Of a DNA stretch of 6,480 bases, positions 5,240 to 6,480 are shown piece by piece. A program made the translations under genes and the position numbers. The stretch lies in the NCBI RefSeq assembly GCF_963921845.1, contig NZ_CAWUGZ010000003.1, positions 1 to 6,480 of the forward strand, in the 5' to 3' direction. This DNA comes from Commensalibacter sp963921845. Lineage in GTDB: Bacteria > Pseudomonadota > Alphaproteobacteria > Acetobacterales > Acetobacteraceae. The notes under the pieces were generated by a model, which ran no database searches, was not told the DNA's origin, and saw only the letters and a program-made list of their open reading frames with translations. Every line of letters begins with the position of its first letter. Positions within the stretch are counted from its first letter, which is position 1.

Positions 5240-5439
5240 TTTTTTCTCACTATTTCAATTTTTATAAATAAATAAGATTAATAATAAATCTTTTTTCATT
5301 AGGTATAGCTTTTGTCTGTAACAAGCATTAAACTGTTGACACATTAACTATCTATATAAAGTCAAAGTAACAATAAAAATTAATCTCCGTTAAGACAAAA
5401 TGAGTTTCTAGTTAAATTTTTAGAAAGAGATAGTTTTAC
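5240..5439. promoter_or_regulatory. Divergent panC / DUF2272 promoter region
   Basis: This 200-base gap must carry both promoters. A perfect TTGACA lies at 5336-5341 on the plus strand, but the best -10 boxes (TATATA 5353-5358, TATAAA 5355-5360) are only 11-13 bases away, too close for a standard promoter. TTGAC (5336-5340) and GTCAA (5361-5365) also form a spaced inverted repeat around them. TTTCTA/TAGAAA (5405-5410 with 5421-5426) makes a 6-bp stem just before the AAAGAGA binding site (5424-5430) of the lipoprotein gene. No convincing panC promoter was identified. Confidence 0.35.
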
Positions 5440-6342
5440 ATGATCACCTTTCGTAGACTACCTTTTCTTACTACGTTAGCATTATTAACTTTTTTAGCCT
5501 CTTGCAGTGGCCCCAAGTCTAACCTAAAAACAACTACTAATCGTTATGAAAACAAAATTAATAATCCTTATTATAACGATAGAGTCCCTGACTTTGCATT
5601 GCAAAATTATGAACCTTTTTCAAGGCAAGAAACTGTTGCATTGGCATTACGGGAATGGAGACTTTTTGGACAACCAATTATAGATTATGACCCTTTATAC
5701 CATCCAGAACCCACTAGTCCAGAAGTTAAAGAAGAACGTATGCCGGGTTTATGGCAACGTGTAGGTGAATATTGGTGGATAGGTATGGATCCTGGCGTTA
5801 TAGAAGGAAGTTACACAGGTAAGCATACTGCAAATGGCGAAGTATTTGATTTTAGACAGGATGGTCATTATGCTTGGTCTGCAGCTTTTATTTCTTATCT
5901 TATGCGTATAGCTGGTGCTAACAATCGTTTTCCTTATTCGCCTAATCATTCCACTTATATTAATGCTGCAGCTGAAGGTACTTCTGCTGTTTTACAAGCA
6001 CAAGATCCTGCCGTTTATGCACCTATGTTGGGAGATCTGATATGCACCGCTCGAGGAAAAAACAGAGATGCGATCAAATATTCAAGTTTACCAACCCCTT
6101 ACACTTTTCCAGCGCATTGCGGTATTGTTGTTACAACACAACAAAATGCTCCACCCTTCGGGCAAGAAATAAGCATTATTGGTGGGAACGTTAACGACTC
6201 AGTCGCTTTAACTCATGTACCAGTTGATAATACGGGGAAATTGGCCACTGCAGAAGGTACAAGCTACGATTCACGCTATCCATGGTGTGTCGTATTAAAA
6301 GTTTTGTATGATGCAGAGGCTTCACCTTCTTCACATGATTAA
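5440..6342 (+). CDS. DUF2272-domain lipoprotein, possible CHAP/NlpC-like fold
   Basis: The first 22 residues form a lipoprotein signal: basic RR (5-6), a hydrophobic core (about 7-20) and the lipobox LASC, with Cys22 as the lipidated residue. The mature protein should be membrane-anchored in the envelope. After a polar linker (23-60), the region from about 105 to 290 matches my recollection of DUF2272: YWWIG (111-115), HYAWSAAFISY (143-153), YSPNHSTYI (166-174), GDLICTARG (198-206), HCGIVV (226-231) and IGGNVNDSV (247-255). The order WSAAF...GDL...HxGIVV...GGN resembles CHAP/NlpC-P60 peptidoglycan hydrolases (WCAAF...GDL...HVGIVV), but with Ser147 where a catalytic cysteine would be. A wall-related role is inference, and activity is uncertain. 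The ATG at 5440 has AAAGAGA nine bases upstream. The next gene is not visible, and the protein's partner is unknown. Confidence 0.85.
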   Translation: MITFRRLPFLTTLALLTFLASCSGPKSNLKTTTNRYENKINNPYYNDRVPDFALQNYEPFSRQETVALALREWRLFGQPIIDYDPLYHPEPTSPEVKEERMPGLWQRVGEYWWIGMDPGVIEGSYTGKHTANGEVFDFRQDGHYAWSAAFISYLMRIAGANNRFPYSPNHSTYINAAAEGTSAVLQAQDPAVYAPMLGDLICTARGKNRDAIKYSSLPTPYTFPAHCGIVVTTQQNAPPFGQEISIIGGNVNDSVALTHVPVDNTGKLATAEGTSYDSRYPWCVVLKVLYDAEASPSSHD

Positions 6343-6480
6343 TTTTTATGTTAAAAAAACAGATGGGTAATTATTAATTAAACGTTTCAATCCCATAAAG
6401 CTGTACAACTCTATAAAGATTTATTATTTCATCGCCTATAATAACTTCAAACTAACTCCTTACACTGCTTAGATTTATAT
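6343..6480. other. Non-coding right end of the window
   Basis: No gene is supported in these 138 bases. TATAAT occurs at 6438-6443 (+) without a good -35 box at the right distance. On the minus strand AAGGAG (near 6460) resembles a ribosome binding site, but every start codon after it meets a stop within a few codons. I see no clear terminator for the lipoprotein gene; ATGGG/CCCAT around 6363-6397 would close a long loop. Confidence 0.4.

Noticed and set aside
5336..5360. TTGACA with TATAAA as the promoter of the DUF2272 gene
   Set aside because: The boxes are only 11-13 bases apart, well short of the 16-18 needed for a standard sigma70-type promoter.
6380..6465. Short startless frame on the minus strand at the right edge
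   Set aside because: It is about 23 codons long, bounded by stops on both sides, and has no start codon in phase after the AAGGAG-like site.

Overview
The window is an AT-rich stretch of bacterial chromosome carrying six recognisable genes, one short gene of unknown role, and several small regulatory structures. I see no transposase, integrase, phage gene, CRISPR array, tRNA or rRNA. The gene content is ordinary housekeeping metabolism. The best clues to the organism are an alphaproteobacterial-type DksA that keeps only one zinc-finger cysteine, a class 1B SpeD next to SpeE, and a DUF2272 lipoprotein. Together with the low G+C these suggest a low-G+C alphaproteobacterium, perhaps a reduced, insect-associated acetic acid bacterium (Commensalibacter-like). 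That placement is an inference from memory of the families and was not tested.

Layout from left to right. 1-379 is non-coding, with a possible leftward promoter and a short hairpin just before cobT. cobT (380-1396, +) encodes the phosphoribosyltransferase that activates the lower base of cobalamin; it stands alone with no other B12 gene. A 52-residue single-pass membrane protein (1662-1820, -) converges on it. Next comes the polyamine pair on the minus strand: speD (3059-3523) is upstream and speE (2094-2975) downstream, so they are transcribed in the order of the pathway. A GC-rich hairpin ending in a U-run lies between them, and the speD leader can fold in two mutually exclusive ways over its ribosome binding site. 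dksA (3920-4369, +) diverges from speD across an AT-rich gap that holds a reasonable sigma70-type promoter for dksA. panC (4418-5239, -) converges with dksA onto one shared hairpin. A lipoprotein with a DUF2272 domain (5440-6342, +) diverges from panC. The last 138 bases show no gene.

How the genes work together. SpeD decarboxylates S-adenosylmethionine and SpeE transfers the resulting aminopropyl group to putrescine, giving spermidine. DksA would adjust transcription of rRNA and biosynthetic genes to nutrient state. PanC completes pantothenate for coenzyme A. CobT contributes to cobamide assembly or salvage. The DUF2272 lipoprotein probably acts at the cell envelope.

No wholly new system is evident. 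The points most worth a second look are the possible RNA switch on speD, the speD/speE intergenic terminator, the DUF2272 protein that looks like a CHAP/NlpC-type fold with serine where a nucleophilic cysteine would be expected, and the small membrane protein gene.
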